Of a stretch of 29,982 nt of DNA, positions 9,805 to 20,124 are shown piece after piece. The translations under genes and the position numbers were made by a program. The stretch spans positions 200,244-230,225 of the forward strand of contig BFEA01000518.1 in assembly GCA_003427395.1 (NCBI GenBank), given 5' to 3'. Source of the DNA: Chara braunii (Eukaryota > Streptophyta > Charophyceae > Charales > Characeae). The notes under the pieces are model-generated. The model saw only the letters and a list, made by a program, of their open reading frames with translations. It searched no databases and was not told the origin of the DNA. Within the stretch, counting starts at the first letter, position 1, and each line of letters begins with the position of its first letter.

Positions 9805-12762
9805 ATGAACAATCGAGAAGACAGTGAGCCGAATAGTCGTGACGAAGAAATCAATGATTCTCATGAAATTCCGGCTCCTAATCTTAATGCACTCCCATTG
9901 ACACTCGTGACAACAACCTACGCGGCGGTTGAGAACACTGTGGCGATTCTTGAGAATGCTAGCACTGTTGAACCGTTCGACATTGGCGGTCGAGATGCGT
10001 GTAAGCGTTGCGGTGCTAAATTGTGGCATCACGAAAGAAAATTGACAAAGATGTGTTGTCAAAAAGGTACAAAGCATTGTCCTTTATGGGAATGGTCTCA
10101 CGAAGGCTCCCCTGAGCATGAGATTCTTTCCCTTTGGACGTCTCAAACTTCCGACGGCCGATTCCTTCGAAACAATGAGAGGATAATTAGTAACAGTTTA
10201 TCCCTCGCATCCTCGTGGTTGAAGCAACCGAGCGATGGTGTTCAAGAATTCCAGGGACAACTTAGAGCTCAAGGTCTAATCTTTCATCGTGTCGGTGTAT
10301 TGGCTGTGGGGAATGGGGAACGTCCTCACTTTGCGTAACTATACTTGCACGATCCTCAACGTTTGGACGACGCGATTGATCAAAGGGTAGATTTCCTTAA
10401 CTTACCTGCACGTACACCCGACGCCGAACTTGATCTAGCGAAACGCATATTGAGAAAGTTTCACGAATTGCTACAATGATGTAACTATTACATGAAGGAC
10501 TTTATGACAGTTGCTGACCTTCCGCCGAAAGCGTTGAACGGGAGGAAGTTGATCATAAATCTGGATGTCATGCCTGATCAGGAACATACAAGGCGTTATA
10601 ACTGTCCAATGGCTTCACATGAGGTGTGTGTTCTGATAGCCGATGAACTCCTTCCTCGTGAGCTGGAGATTCGTTTGCGTGCTCCTCTTCCGGGCGAGCG
10701 GCAAACAGTTGTGGTTCCGAAATGTTCTCGAGCGCACGACTGCTTAAGGTTTGTTTTACTTTTCCCGGAGGCCCGGAGGGAAATGATAGTTGGTCTGTCC
10801 GACGTGCCACGAAAGCTAGATGGCCGCCAAGACTTAGTGCCAAGGAGTACTATGCAGTCCACCTTCACGAGCACGATGGTGAAAGACCTTGCCTCCTTTA
10901 TGCAACACGTCTCTTCCACGAGTTTTGTTGCATGGCGTACGCTGAAGTTGAATCTCTCCGCTTAAAATAGGTGAGATTCCACCAAAAAAAATTGCGCTCG
11001 GAGTATTATCAGGATTTACGAGACGTCGTGCAACAAAATCAACGTGGTGACGGTGTTGGGGCAAAAGTGGTTTTACCGTTGACGTTCACTGGGAGTGAAA
11101 AATATCACGACAACATGGCAATTGTGAGGCGATTCGGAAAACCGGACCTTTTCATTACTATGACGTGCAACACTAACTGGCCGGAGATCAAACAAGCCCT
11201 GTTACCAGGTTAATGTCCTATCCTCGGCCGTGAGTGTTGAAAAATTATTTTGCACAGCTGATTGATGAGATAAATAAAAAACGGATCTTTGGTAGGGTGA
11301 GTGAAATGTTGTATGTGGTGGAGTTCAAAAAAGGGGTCTACCACACGCATATATATTAGTTATCCTGCATCAGGATGATAAAATTTGGGATGCAGATGTT
11401 GTTGACAATGTGGTGTGTGTCGAGATTCCTCCGGAAGGGGAATTGAGAGAAAAGGTAGCCAATTTCATGTTGGACGGGATTTGCGGTGCGGAGAAACGCA
11501 ACGCTTCGTGTACGGAGAATGGAAAATGCACAAAAGGGTTTCCAAAAGACTTCATTTCAAGAACAACATTCAAAGACGAACAAACGTACTCTTTGTACAG
11601 GAGAAGGAAACCAAGTGACGGTGGTTTTACGATTGTTCGAAATGGAGTCGTTTACGACAATCCGCGTGTTGTCCCATATAACCCGTATTTGTCAATGAGG
11701 TTGAATCGTCAGTTAAATGTTGAATATTGTACAAACATCAAGGCGTGCAAGTACGTGTATAAGTACGTGTACAAAGAGTGCGATCGTGCTATGGTTTGCG
11801 AGCAATATAATAATGCGCTCATCGACGAGGTGAAGTTGTATCAAGATATGCGTGTTGTAGGTGCATGTGAAGCATGCTGGCGTCTATTTGAGTTCGATAT
11901 TGCGGAATAATGACCCGCGGACGAAAGATTGTCCGTACAACTCGAAAACATGCAAAAAGTGCAATTCGAACCTGGGACTGGGCATGACGTTGTTTCACAA
12001 GTCTTAGGACCCTCTAAAACGAAATTGACGGTATGGATGAAACACAACTCTTTGAAAGAACATGTTCTTAAAGAGGAGTTTCCTCTGTATGCAGAGATCG
12101 TTAATACTCATGTGTAGGATAACAAATATAAGAAGTGGAACCGAAGAAAGCGTGATATTCACGGTCGTCCCTTTGAAAAGATATCTCGGTTGCATCACGT
12201 GAGGATCACGGAAGGCGAACGATTCTATCTGAGCGTGTTGCTAAACCATGAACATTCTCGTAGGGTGCGCTCTTTTGCCAAAATTTGTACAGTGGACGGA
12301 GTCGAATACGATTCTTTCCGATTCGTGTGTCTTCGATTAGGGCTTTTACAAACCGACGATGCATACGATCAATGCATCGACACAGTCGCGGCGCATTACG
12401 TAGCTGAAGAAGTTTGTAAAATATTCGCTATGGTTCTCGCGTTTGGTCCAGTGAACGATCCGATCCGTTTCTTTGAACGATATTCGGATAAGATGTATGA
12501 CGATTTTCAGTATCGCGCAGACAATGAAATTGTTCCCCCGAACATTTTGCAATCGTTAGTGTTATTCCATCTTAATCGTATTTTGCAAGAGTCTGGAAAA
12601 AACATCCGTCAGTTCTGCCTTTATTATCCGACACCCGATGAGGAAACAATTGCTGAGAACATAACCAGACATTACGAAAACAGAACGGTATCCTCGATTC
12701 TAAACGACAAGTTGTCGTATGATCCAATTCAAATGCAACGCGGATATGACTCTAATTTTTGA
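9805..12762 (+). pseudogene. Helitron Rep (HUH nuclease) portion of RepHel, broken
   Basis: Encodes the N-terminal and Rep parts of a Helitron transposase, which nicks and rejoins single-stranded DNA. In order: a Cys-rich segment CKRCGAKLWHHE with a later CC (about 10001-10050); the segment ending in HRVGVLAVGNGERPHFA (to 10335); the QKKLRSEYYQ segment (10980-11010); DLFITMTCNTNWPEI (about 11148-11192), the classic Rep motif; VEFKKGVYHTHI with the HxH metal site (11318-11350); GKCTKGFPKDF (about 11527-11560); and KYVYKYVYK containing the catalytic YxxKYxxK pattern (11752-11775). Breaks are TAA 10336, TGA 10477, a frameshift near 10768, TAG 10968, TAA 11211, a frameshift at 11214-11234, a TA-dinucleotide slip near 11345-11356, TAA TGA 11908-11913, TAG 12115 and TGA 12760. 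Between breaks the order matches the family closely, so identity is secure and function is lost. Confidence 0.93.
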
Positions 12763-14590
12763 CGTCTTCGTCCACATCAACGAGTGTTGGTGGAAAAAGT
12801 CGTTCGGGCTGTGCAAGAGAAAATACCGTTGCGTGTTTTTGTCGATGCACCGGCTGGAACAGGAAAGACTTTTTGCATTGAAATGATTTTGGCGGGCATC
12901 AGGTCGCGTTCCGCCATTGCATTGGTCGTCGCGTCCAGTGGGATAGCGGCTACTCTTTTGACGGGGGGTCGAATGTTTCACTCACGATTGTGCACACCTT
13001 TGAAACCCAGAAGAGGTTATCGGGTAGCTGAAAATTCAGGAATGAAAATTTTAAAGTGAGAGTTTTGGGCCGTCTGAAAATCCTGAATGGTCCTGAAGTG
13101 GTGAACGGTCCGAAGACCCTGAATACCACCTGTTTAGGCAGGCTACATCCTGAAGTGGTGAAGGGTGTCATAAAGTGGTCAAGTGAGAGTTTTGTGCAGT
13201 CTGAAAATCTTGAATGGTCTTGAAGTAGTGAAAGGTCTGAAGACTATGAAAACCACCCTTCACCACTTGAGGATGCAACCTGCCTAAATAGGTGGTTTTC
13301 AGGGTCTTCGGAGCTTTCACCACTTCAAGACCATTCAGGATTTTAAGATCTGAATGGTCCTGAAGTGGTGAAAGGTCTGAAGACCCTCACTTGTTTAGGC
13401 AGACTGCATCCTGAAGTAGTAAAGAGTGTCCTGAAGTGGTGATGAAAAATACGACTGTTGTTAACCTTATCTTTTGAAACCTTATAACACACGTCCCTTT
13501 TTGATTCCGAAATAAAGTGATCTTGTGGAGCTTATCCGCCGTGCCGACTTGATTGTTTGGGATGAGGCTCCGATGAGTAACAAGTTTCACTTGGAAGCTC
13601 TTGATATTACACTTCGGGACCTTTATAACAGTGACGAGCCGTTTGGTGGGAAGGTTCTACTCCTTGCTGGGGATTTTAGACAAATTTTGCGCGTTGTGAA
13701 ACACGGATCGCGAGCGATGCGTCCATGAAAATGTCTCCTTTGTGGAAACTTTTTGAGGTTCATCAACTTACCGAAAATGTGCAAATCTTAAGTTTGGGCA
13801 ATGATGAAATGGCACGAATGTATGACCACTTTTTTATGCGCATTGGGAATGGTGATCATCCTCGTGTTATTCCTAATGAACCTGCTGCGGTCAGATTGCC
13901 ACGTGAGATTTGTACGGATAAACTGATTGATGAGTTGATTTCATGGACGTTTGATGATGTGTCCAACCATGTGGGGGATATCGATTATTTCTTGCCTCAG
14001 TTAATTCTATGCCCTATAAATAACTATGTCGCTTCTGTTAACAACCGTGTTCTTGACGACTTTCTTGAGGAAGTGCGTGACCTTTTTAGTGTTGATTATC
14101 CTGATTTGGATGATATCGGACTCAGTATTGAGCGCGAGTTTTTAAACTCTCTCGACGAATTCGGCCTTCCACCTCACAAGTTGGGCTTAAAAATTTGTGC
14201 ACCTGTGATGCTTTTGTGAAATTTGTCACCGAAGCAAGGACTTTGTAACGGTACAAGGCTGATTCTGAAGAAGATCGTTAATGATGATTTGTTGAAAGTG
14301 ATAATAACGCACACGGGTAAGACAACACTGATCCCCAAGATTGATTTGACAAGCGATGGTGAGACTACGGGGTTCAAATGGTTTAGGAGGCAATTTTCAG
14401 TCCGTCTTGTTTTTTTTGTCACGATTAACAATCGTAAGGACAAACTGAATCGCGTGCCGGACCGGTTTTTGCACATGGCCAACTGTACGTTGTTTTGTTG
14501 TGTGTTGGTCATCCCAACAACATCCGTGTTGCATTGCGTGATAAGAATTTTTTTACGAAGAATATTGTATATCATGAACTTTTAGGTTGA
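12763..14590 (+). pseudogene. Helitron PIF1-like helicase portion of RepHel, broken
   Basis: Continues in the same frame as Rep. In family order it shows RLRPHQRVLVEKV, Walker A DAPAGTGKT (12844-12870), VASSGIAATLL with FHSR (motif Ia region), Walker B LIVWDEAPM (13549-13575), GGKVLLLAGDFRQIL (motif III), SPLWKLFEVHQLTENV, APVMLL before a TGA at 14217-14219, then LSPKQGLCNGTRLI, FRRQFSVRL, and finally HGQLYVVLL (motif VI region) in a shifted frame after about 14450. It ends DKNFFTKNIVYHELL with TGA at 14588-14590, or at a splice site just before. A repeat block separates Walker A from Walker B, and a further frameshift lies near 13720. The normal ATP-dependent 5'-3' unwinding role cannot be served by this copy. 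The residues where TINKSQGQT is usual read TINNRKDKL, so motif V is eroded. Confidence 0.93.
13045..13445. repeat. Tandem and inverted CCTGAAGTGGTGAA repeat inside helicase
   Basis: Units of about 127 bases start at about 13055 and 13181 and share AGTGAGAGTTTTG, GTCTGAAAATC.TGAATGG, TGAAGTGGTGAA, GGTC.GAAGAC and TGTTTAGGCAGG. The next unit (about 13250-13347) is inverted (CCTGCCTAAATAGGTGG, TTCACCACTTCAAGACC), and a fourth (13348-13440) is direct again. The inverted neighbours can fold into a hairpin of about 90 bases per arm. The block sits between the Walker A and Walker B coding parts, either as an inserted foldback element or within a former intron. Confidence 0.85.
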
Positions 14591-14656
14591 GTCATTTTTT
14601 TTCTTTTCGTCGAGCCTTCGCATTCCAAATAATTTCATCCTATTCTTTTTTTGCAG
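14586..14656 (+). other. Putative intron after the helicase
   Basis: The helicase ends CATGAACTTTTAG followed by GTTGAG, and 71 bases later a T-rich tract runs into TTTTTTTGCAG before GGCGACTCCCGAATG. Joining the two sides would fuse the helicase to the downstream protein-like frame. The GT donor is weak, and the alternative is a simple TGA stop at 14588-14590. Length and acceptor are plausible for a plant-type intron. Confidence 0.35.
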
Positions 14657-16344
14657 GCGACTCCCGAATGCCGCATAAGTACGACACTCATGCTAAGAGG
14701 AAAACAATAGCAACCAGCAATACCACTCAATATGATACGAATGTTACATCAAAAGCTGAAACCGGACATTCGGAGTGGTCGAAAAAGAGTGAAAATAATG
14801 AGGGGTCGGTAAATCTTGGAAGTGAACATGCTCGAGGCGATCATGCTCCTCTTGGTGAAGTTGAACATCAATGTTCAGGAGGGAATACCCTTGAGAATGC
14901 TTAGAATATGTTTGTGGAGAAGGGTGGTGACGGTTGTCGTGCTGATGGGGATGGTTCGCGCAGAGGTCTGTCGGGTGAGCCTAATAACCTTACATTTCCT
15001 GTTGACCAGGATGATGACAGTACAGGTGATTCGAAAGAAGAGTACGTTGATTCTACATTCAAGAGCAAAAAAGAGTCGTGGTAGGAAATGTAATCCTTTG
15101 CATTCGCCCGAGTCGCTTGAGCCTACATTCGCTAATAATCAGGCGGGACGACAACCTGCTGTTGTTGAAACCGGAACTCAGGTTCTGAGAGCGCTGAATG
15201 CGTTTCCTCCCGACGCGCTTGGATCTCTTCCGTAGTGTCGACGGGTCGGTGGACTTGCACGTGCTCATGATTTATGTTCGCAATCTCAACGCACTGAACA
15301 CGAAAAAGATGTTTGCACCACATCGCAACTACAAGATCGTTTGGGGGTTATTGTTGTGTCGGATGATGACAATGCACCCAGAATCCGCACTCCGAATCCG
15401 CGCGCTTACGTTGGTAGATGGTTTGACGATGTGAAGAAGGTTGGCATCCAAAATGTCTTGACTGAGGTGGTTTTTGGAATGTTTTCAAAAGTGCTACAGT
15501 TGTAAAAGATGGACGAATACGGGAAAACTTCCTCGAGTGGAAAAGAAACAAACTCACTGATATGCGGTTGGAACGAAAATCCCCTCTTCATTCAGACTCG
15601 TTGAATGTTTCAGATTTGAAGGCTTCTTCCATGTTGAATTCACTTTTGACCGATGAGTATGTTGCTCTCTCTAATGAGGAGATTACTAGGATGACATTTG
15701 ATTTGCCACATTGTCCGACAGAAGGGACCATTCCCCAACCCTTTCACAGATATGCACGGATACAACAATTTCTGAAAATGATTCCTCCTGTGGTTACTTC
15801 TTCCTATCCTCATTCCGCTCCGGTCCGTAGACTCCCCCTTCAAGCAGCATCTCCTCCAAATTTTCAACGTCTTGCGGATTATGATCCACCCTCCAATATG
15901 TCAACGTCGATTGTTACTACTTTTGTTCTTGTTTCTGCTTCGCCGGCCGCTATGGCTACTCCGTCTCCTGTCAGTTGTGTTCTGTACGCTCTTACGTCAT
16001 CAAGAGACTATTTGCATGTCCATACAGGACCATTGGAACAACCAAGTTCTTCTAATTTTAACATTACCATTTATGACTCTCTTGAATCTATTGGTCCCCA
16101 AAAGACACTTGCACACCCGTCCTATCTTGACAGTTCTCAGAGGGTGCAGGATATTGTGGAAGCAGCAGCAGAGTTCAATACGAGCATGAACACTTGGAGA
16201 TGTGTTGATGCTGCAATTCATCTCGATTACAATCGGCAAAGACAAGGTCGATTCGCAACTTTTGAGGAGTATCGTCGTCAAGTGTTGCAACAAGTTTCTG
16301 TTCGTAAGGTACTGCAAGAGTATCGTTCCAGTAAAGGAAGTTGA
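14657..16344 (+). pseudogene. Unrecognised coding region downstream of helicase, broken
   Basis: About 560 codons of protein-like sequence in three segments. The first (to 15084) is hydrophilic and acidic (DQDDDSTGDSKEEYVD) with a TAG at 14902-14904. A frameshift in the A6 run at 15066-15071 leads to a second frame (to about 15480) with a TAG at 15233-15235 and the segment RTPNPRAYVGRWFDDVKKVG. A further shift near 15470-15500 leads to a final 260-residue open part (15562-16344), with a Ser/Pro-rich centre and a C-terminus FEEYRRQVLQQVSVRKVLQE that looks helical. It could be a C-terminal extension of RepHel, a second Helitron protein, or captured host sequence. I see no RPA, OTU or endonuclease motif of the kinds known from other Helitrons. 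Confidence 0.5.
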
Positions 16345-16502
16345 TCGGTCTTATAAGAGAGATAGAAAGAGAGAGATGTTGATTGAGCGGTCGTCTATAC
16401 GCTGCCTTAATGAAAGATTTTTTTATGGTCAGCTTCGGTTTCGGTTCAGTAATTGCCCTTACAAGAGAGGTAGGAAGAAAGAGATAAATGAATGGGGGGG
16501 CG

Positions 16503-16528
16503 GAGAGAGAGAGAGAGAGAGAGAGAGA
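16503..16528. repeat. (GA)n microsatellite
   Basis: A short pure GA tract of 13 units just beyond the last coding trace. Confidence 0.95.
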
Positions 16529-16530
16529 AG

Positions 16531-16676
16531 AAAATAATTTTGACTTCTTCTCTTTGTATACTGGTGTTGGTCTTTCTTTATTCTTTACTCTTTTGTTGAA
16601 TATTATTTTGACTTCTTCTCTTTGTATATTGGTGTTGGTCTTTCTTTATTCTTTGTTCTTTTGTTGCTCTCTCTCG

Positions 16677-16714
<38 letters not shown>

Positions 16715-16825
16715 TTCTCTTTATATACTAGTGTTGGTCTTTCTTTATTCTTTGCTCTTTTGTTGAAAATAATTTTGACTTCTTCTAGAGAGAGAGAGAT
16801 AAGAAAATAATTTTGACTTCTTCTC
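16531..16825. repeat. 68-bp pyrimidine-rich tandem repeat
   Basis: The unit begins TTTTGACTTCTTCTCTTTRTATACTGG and continues GTTGGTCTTTCTTTATTCTTT.CTCTTTTGTTGAA. The GACTTC word recurs at 16542, 16610, 16709, 16777 and 16815. The two 68-base steps fix the period. The 99-base step contains an inserted CT tract and the 38-base step a GAGAGA-type interruption. The array runs into the assembly gap, so its full length is unknown. Confidence 0.9.
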
Positions 16826-17692
16826 NNNNNNNNNNNNNNNNNNNNNNNNNNNNNNNNNNNNNNNNNNNNNNNNNNNNNNNNNNNNNNNNNNNNNNNNNNN
16901 NNNNNNNNNNNNNNNNNNNNNNNNNNNNNNNNNNNNNNNNNNNNNNNNNNNNNNNNNNNNNNNNNNNNNNNNNNNNNNNNNNNNNNNNNNNNNNNNNNNN
17001 NNNNNNNNNNNNNNNNNNNNNNNNNNNNNNNNNNNNNNNNNNNNNNNNNNNNNNNNNNNNNNNNNNNNNNNNNNNNNNNNNNNNNNNNNNNNNNNNNNNN
17101 NNNNNNNNNNNNNNNNNNNNNNNNNNNNNNNNNNNNNNNNNNNNNNNNNNNNNNNNNNNNNNNNNNNNNNNNNNNNNNNNNNNNNNNNNNNNNNNNNNNN
17201 NNNNNNNNNNNNNNNNNNNNNNNNNNNNNNNNNNNNNNNNNNNNNNNNNNNNNNNNNNNNNNNNNNNNNNNNNNNNNNNNNNNNNNNNNNNNNNNNNNNN
17301 NNNNNNNNNNNNNNNNNNNNNNNNNNNNNNNNNNNNNNNNNNNNNNNNNNNNNNNNNNNNNNNNNNNNNNNNNNNNNNNNNNNNNNNNNNNNNNNNNNNN
17401 NNNNNNNNNNNNNNNNNNNNNNNNNNNNNNNNNNNNNNNNNNNNNNNNNNNNNNNNNNNNNNNNNNNNNNNNNNNNNNNNNNNNNNNNNNNNNNNNNNNN
17501 NNNNNNNNNNNNNNNNNNNNNNNNNNNNNNNNNNNNNNNNNNNNNNNNNNNNNNNNNNNNNNNNNNNNNNNNNNNNNNNNNNNNNNNNNNNNNNNNNNNN
17601 NNNNNNNNNNNNNNNNNNNNNNNNNNNNNNNNNNNNNNNNNNNNNNNNNNNNNNNNNNNNNNNNNNNNNNNNNNNNNNNNNNNNNNNNNNNN
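16826..17692. other. Assembly gap (867 Ns)
   Basis: A run of N. It starts inside the 68-bp tandem array and ends inside a TIR element, so it probably reflects repeat collapse. Frames that appear open across it are meaningless. Confidence 0.99.
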
Positions 17693-17780
17693 GCCCGAAC
17701 CCGAACGCCCGAACGAACGGGACCCCATTGTAAGGCGTTCCGCCGTTCGGGCCGAACGCGGACCAAAAAAAAGAAAAAGA

Positions 17781-17818
<38 letters not shown>

Positions 17819-18461
17819 AAAATTCCGAAAAACAAAATATGTTATGGAGAAACATAAACTAAACAACATTTGCCTGGGTACTAAATCCAAATTCTTTACT
17901 TAATTCGAATTAAAAATCAAATACAGAAAATAAACACTGTGATAAAATTTCATAAAAAATAAATAAAATAAAAAGAGAATTAAAATGACTGAGTGTGCCA
18001 GCACTTTTTCGACACTGCCATCTTTGCCGATTTTTAATTATTTTTTGGCATTGACAAATAGCCTGAAAATTTACGGATATGTAGTTTACATAATCAATAA
18101 CTCATTAAAATTGTTTCAAAAGATAATAAAATATTTTAGGCCCCGAAATAAAGTGAAAACAAAAAGTTAAAAGTGAAGACAAACAAAATAGTGAGTGGGC
18201 GAGGACGTTTTGACACCCCCATCTTTGACGATTTTTAATGTTTTCTTAGCTTAGCAGAATGGCTTCAAAATTTATAGGCGTGTAGGTTACATCATATAGA
18301 ACTCACAAGAAACAATTCAGAAAAAAAAACTTATTTTTAGGCCCCGAAATGTTTTTTGGCGGGGGCCGAACCTGGAGGTGTTCAGCCCCTGAACGGGACC
18401 CCGACTGCCCGAACGTACAGAGGTCCGCCCGGGGGCCTCCGTACGTACGGGCTGGTAACCC
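17693..18461 (-). mobile_element. TIR element, GGTTACC-ended family, copy 1 (truncated by gap)
   Basis: On the minus strand this copy starts GGGTTACCAGCCCGTACGTACGG right beside a (TA)n tract and is collinear with the complete copy at 19014-19757. Both have GC-rich subterminal repeats (GTTCGGGC words), an AT-rich interior with a pair of about 200-base internal repeats (CCATCTTTGNCGATTTTTAAT at 18018 and 18219), a poly-A/T run, and again GC-rich GTTCGGGCG words at the far end. The far terminus is lost in the gap. There is no coding capacity, so it is non-autonomous. Confidence 0.82.
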
Positions 18462-18580
18462 TATATATATATGTATATATATATATATATGTATATATAT
18501 ATGTATATATATATGTACATGACGATATATATATATGTATATATATATGTATATATTAATATATGTATATGACGATATAT
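18462..18580. repeat. (TA)n / TATATG microsatellite
   Basis: TA repeats with ATGTATAT interruptions and two GACGATATATA words (18521 and 18571). It forms the target-like flank of TIR copy 1. Confidence 0.93.
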
Positions 18581-19001
18581 ACTACGACTTCGCTAGCTTT
18601 CTGCTACAGTTTTTTCTGGTCAGGTCGAGCGGCAGTGGTCGGGGCCGTTACTAGGCGGCCATGTTGTGTCTCTAGCGCCAGCGGCGTGTCTGGAGTGTAT
18701 TTTTTGGCTGTGACATACCTTTCTTTGTTTCGTGGATGTTTTGCTGGCTTGTGATGGGGTGTGAACCGACAGTCTGTAGAGTTTTCCATCTGGTGTGGGT
18801 GAGTGATAGTCTACTTTGATTTTGGTTAAGGTAGATTATCATTTACAATGTAATCAGTGAGGGGATTCTGCAGACTTTTAGGGTTCAGCCTCCTGAAGAG
18901 TCGGTGAAACTCAGACGAAACAGTTTGTCACAGCCCCTCGTTTGTTGTCCTCTTCTCTCTCTCTGCCTACGGTTTACCGGGCAGTTCTGTTTGTGACGAT
19001 A
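18581..19001. other. Spacer between inverted TIR elements, no gene recognised
   Basis: About 420 bases of mixed composition between two inverted copies of the TIR element. The word GACGATATATA at both edges (18571 and about 18996) suggests the spacer was once continuous with one TA tract. A short open frame (18563-18754) has no recognisable domain. Confidence 0.5.
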
Positions 19002-19013
19002 TATATATATATA

Positions 19014-19618
19014 CAGGGTTACCAGCCCGTACGTATGGAGGCCCCCGGGCTGACCTCCGTACGTTCGGGGTCCGAACCCGACGGCGTTCGGCCCCCGCCA
19101 AAAATTATTTCGAAGCCTAAAAGTAATTTTGTTTTTCTGAATTGTTTTTCATGAGTTCTCTATGACGTGAGGGACATGCCTATAAATTTTCAAGTCATTT
19201 ATCTTAGCCTGATAAAAATTAAAAATCGCCAAAGATGGCGGTGTCAAAACGTGCTCGCCCACATATTTTTTCACTTTTTACTTCTTGTTTTTACTTTAGT
19301 TCGGGGTCTAAACAATTTTATTATTTTTTGAAACTGTTTTAGTGGGTTTTGTATTATGTGAAGTACACATCTGTAAATTTTCAGGGCATTTACCTATGCC
19401 AGAAAAAAATGAAAAATTGCCAAAGATGGCGGTGTCTAAAACATGTTCGCACACTCACTAAATTTAATTCTCCTTTTATTTTTATTTATTTTTATTATTA
19501 GTATTTTTTCTGTGTATTTTATTTTTATTTCAAATTTGGTAAGGAATTCGGACTGAATTCTAAGGCAAATCTTGCTTAGTTTATTTTTCTCCATAACATA
19601 TCTTTTGTTCAGATGTTT

Positions 19619-19653
<35 letters not shown>

Positions 19654-19757
19654 GGGTCTGCGTTCGGCCCTAACGGCCGAACGCATCCCCAAGGGGTCCC
19701 ATACGTTCGGGCGTTCGGGTTCGGGCGTTCGGCCCGTCCCGAGCGCCGGTTACCCTG
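19014..19757 (+). mobile_element. Complete TIR element, GGTTACC-ended family, copy 2 (744 bp)
   Basis: It begins CAGGGTTACC and ends GGTTACCCTG, which are exact inverted repeats. It is flanked on both sides by TA within longer (TA)n tracts, consistent with a TA target duplication. Inside the ends lie G/C-rich palindromic words (GTACGTTCGGGG; GTTCGGGCGTTCGG), then an AT-rich core with two internal repeats of period about 190 (AAAGATGGCGGTGTC at about 19231 and 19422) and a T28-type run near 19627-19653. No transposase frame. Structurally it is a MITE-like non-autonomous element. The superfamily is uncertain; TA duplications suit Tc1/mariner-like or similar transposases. Confidence 0.85.
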
Positions 19758-19777
19758 TATATATATATATATATATA

Positions 19778-20124
19778 CTAGGTTACCAGTTGTCCGATGG
19801 CAGGACGTCCTCGGCGGACAGTCAGGGGGGTCCCGGACGTCCAGGCCCGGACAACTCCATTCTTAGCAATTAAAATCAGGAAAAAAAAAAAAAAAAGGAT
19901 TTTTACTTTATTTTACTTTTTATTTTAAATTTGAGAGCGAGTTTTGATATGATCCCAAGGCAAAAGTTGTTTAGTTTATTTTTCTGTATAACATAGTTTT
20001 TTTTCAGATTTTGTTTTTTGGTGTTCGGGCTCGGACAGATGCTCGGGGAGGATGTCCGACCAGTTGTCCGAGCGGAGAACCCCAGACGGTCAGGGGGGAC
20101 CCGGACGTCCGATCAGGTAACCTA

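Larger units (their letters stand above)
8417..16344 (+). mobile_element. Degenerate Helitron-type element (ends not located)
   Basis: The span covers a diagnostic Helitron RepHel coding region (9805-14590) and the protein-like frames on both sides of it (8417-9790 and 14657-16344), all on the plus strand and all decayed in the same manner. Helitrons transpose by rolling-circle replication, insert between A and T without target duplication, and usually begin TC and end CTRR after a short hairpin. I could not identify such termini, so the limits given are those of the coding traces, not of the element. Whether the flanking frames belong to it is inferred from collinearity and shared mutational style. 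Multiple stops and frameshifts make this copy non-autonomous. Confidence 0.8.

Noticed and set aside
9805-14590. Stop-codon reassignment or programmed readthrough in the Helitron and the 4735 frame
   Set aside because: All three stop codons are involved, frameshifts are also present, and the stops fit single transitions from expected residues. Decay is simpler.
16603-17855. Long open frames on both strands across 16826-17692
   Set aside because: They consist almost entirely of unknown residues from the N gap.
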